A stretch of DNA of 33,212 nt from Anaeroplasmataceae bacterium. Its GTDB lineage: Bacteria; Bacillota_I; Bacilli_A; Acholeplasmatales; JAEDCM01. Where the stretch lies: NCBI GenBank assembly GCA_016294165.1, contig JAEDCM010000019.1:1-33212 (forward strand), in the 5' to 3' direction. Below are positions 33,008 to 33,212 of this stretch, in pieces. A model generated the notes under the pieces. It had not been told where the DNA came from and did not search any database. It saw only the letters and a program-made list of their open reading frames with translations. How positions within the stretch are numbered: the first letter of the stretch is position 1; every line of letters begins with the position of its first letter. Position numbers and translations under genes: made by a program.

Positions 33008-33036
33008 ATTATATATCTATTTAAGCAATATCGCAA
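33008..33036 (-). promoter_or_regulatory. promoter of the M13 peptidase gene
   Basis: TTGCGA, exactly 17 bases, TATAAT on the minus strand, 28 bases before the start codon. Confidence 0.7.
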
Positions 33037-33113
33037 ATAAATCTATTTTTATATAAAAAATATTTTAAAAGCCTTAATGCACTATTATATCTGCTATTCT
33101 TTTTTAAATTTAT

Positions 33114-33212
33114 GTGAACTACTCGGCAAATAATTAACCGAGCATCGATGTCATGGCCTATTGACCACTACCATCAGGGCTGTCCCAGCCCAATACTGCT
33201 ACTAGTATAACT
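33114..33212 (-). mobile_element. probable right end of an IS200/IS605-type element, running off the edge
   Basis: Base composition changes abruptly at about 33114 from AT-rich spacer to more GC-rich, structured DNA. On the minus strand, open frames enter from the edge (one ends ...SSSIGLGQP with TGA, another ends ...GWDSPDGSGQ with TAG). A hairpin GGGCT/AGCCC (33177-33191), a spacer and a terminal hairpin CTCGG/CCGAG (33122-33142) follow, then TAGTTCACA at the junction. A subterminal imperfect palindrome next to a short unpaired cleavage sequence is how IS200/IS605 right ends look, and in TnpB elements this region makes the guide RNA scaffold. The body of the element is outside the window, so this is only probable. 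Confidence 0.45.

Overview
The window comes from an AT-rich, walled, low-GC Gram-positive bacterium. Evidence for Bacillota (Bacilli or Erysipelotrichia-like relatives of Mollicutes) is the Gram-positive DNA polymerase PolC, a SpoVD-type penicillin-binding protein, a CotD-like spore-coat protein, a CarD-type transcription factor, strong AGGAGG ribosome sites and many TGnTATAAT extended -10 promoters. Nearly everything is on the minus strand; only two radical-SAM genes are on the plus strand. None of the 24 gene ends I read uses TGA (19 TAA, 5 TAG).

Layout. Positions 1-2330 are disturbed: the start of an unknown gene at the edge, a tyrosine recombinase, an orphan C-terminal coding fragment and a SpoVD-like PBP cut off just after its SxN motif. 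Positions 2440-4500 hold short, separately terminated genes: CarD-like, CotD-like, a 75-aa unknown and a Bax-inhibitor-1 family membrane protein. polC follows (4502-9001). Positions 9069-15118 form one transcription unit: a DUF1189-like membrane protein, then JetA-, JetB- and JetC-like condensin genes, closed by a perfect hairpin terminator. The usual fourth Wadjet gene, the JetD nuclease, is absent; polC sits where it would be expected.

Positions 15200-21740 carry a TIGR01212 radical-SAM gene, a guanylate kinase-Nudix fusion, leuS, acpP and a B12-binding/DUF4080 radical-SAM gene. The two radical-SAM genes have almost identical short promoter/leader sequences. A tRNA operon (Arg-Pro-Cys), a DUF378 protein, a GNAT acetyltransferase and the NAD(P)HX repair enzyme Nnr follow.

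Positions 24545-26100 look like an inserted islet: a tRNA 3'-end remnant, a Fic protein with a C-terminal DNA-binding-like region, a striking 11-bp operator-like repeat array over the fic promoter, and a decayed GNAT gene. After tRNA-Gln comes a DUF5131 gene interrupted by a single TGA at a predicted tryptophan position, an mscS channel gene co-transcribed with a large surface protein, and an M13 metallopeptidase. The last ~100 bases look like the right end of an IS200/IS605-type element, possibly with the scaffold of its guide RNA.

The strongest leads are the JetD-less JetABC locus with a membrane partner, the fic promoter repeat array, the UGA-at-Trp gene together with the lack of TGA stops, the Gmk-Nudix fusion and the recombinase/PBP junction.
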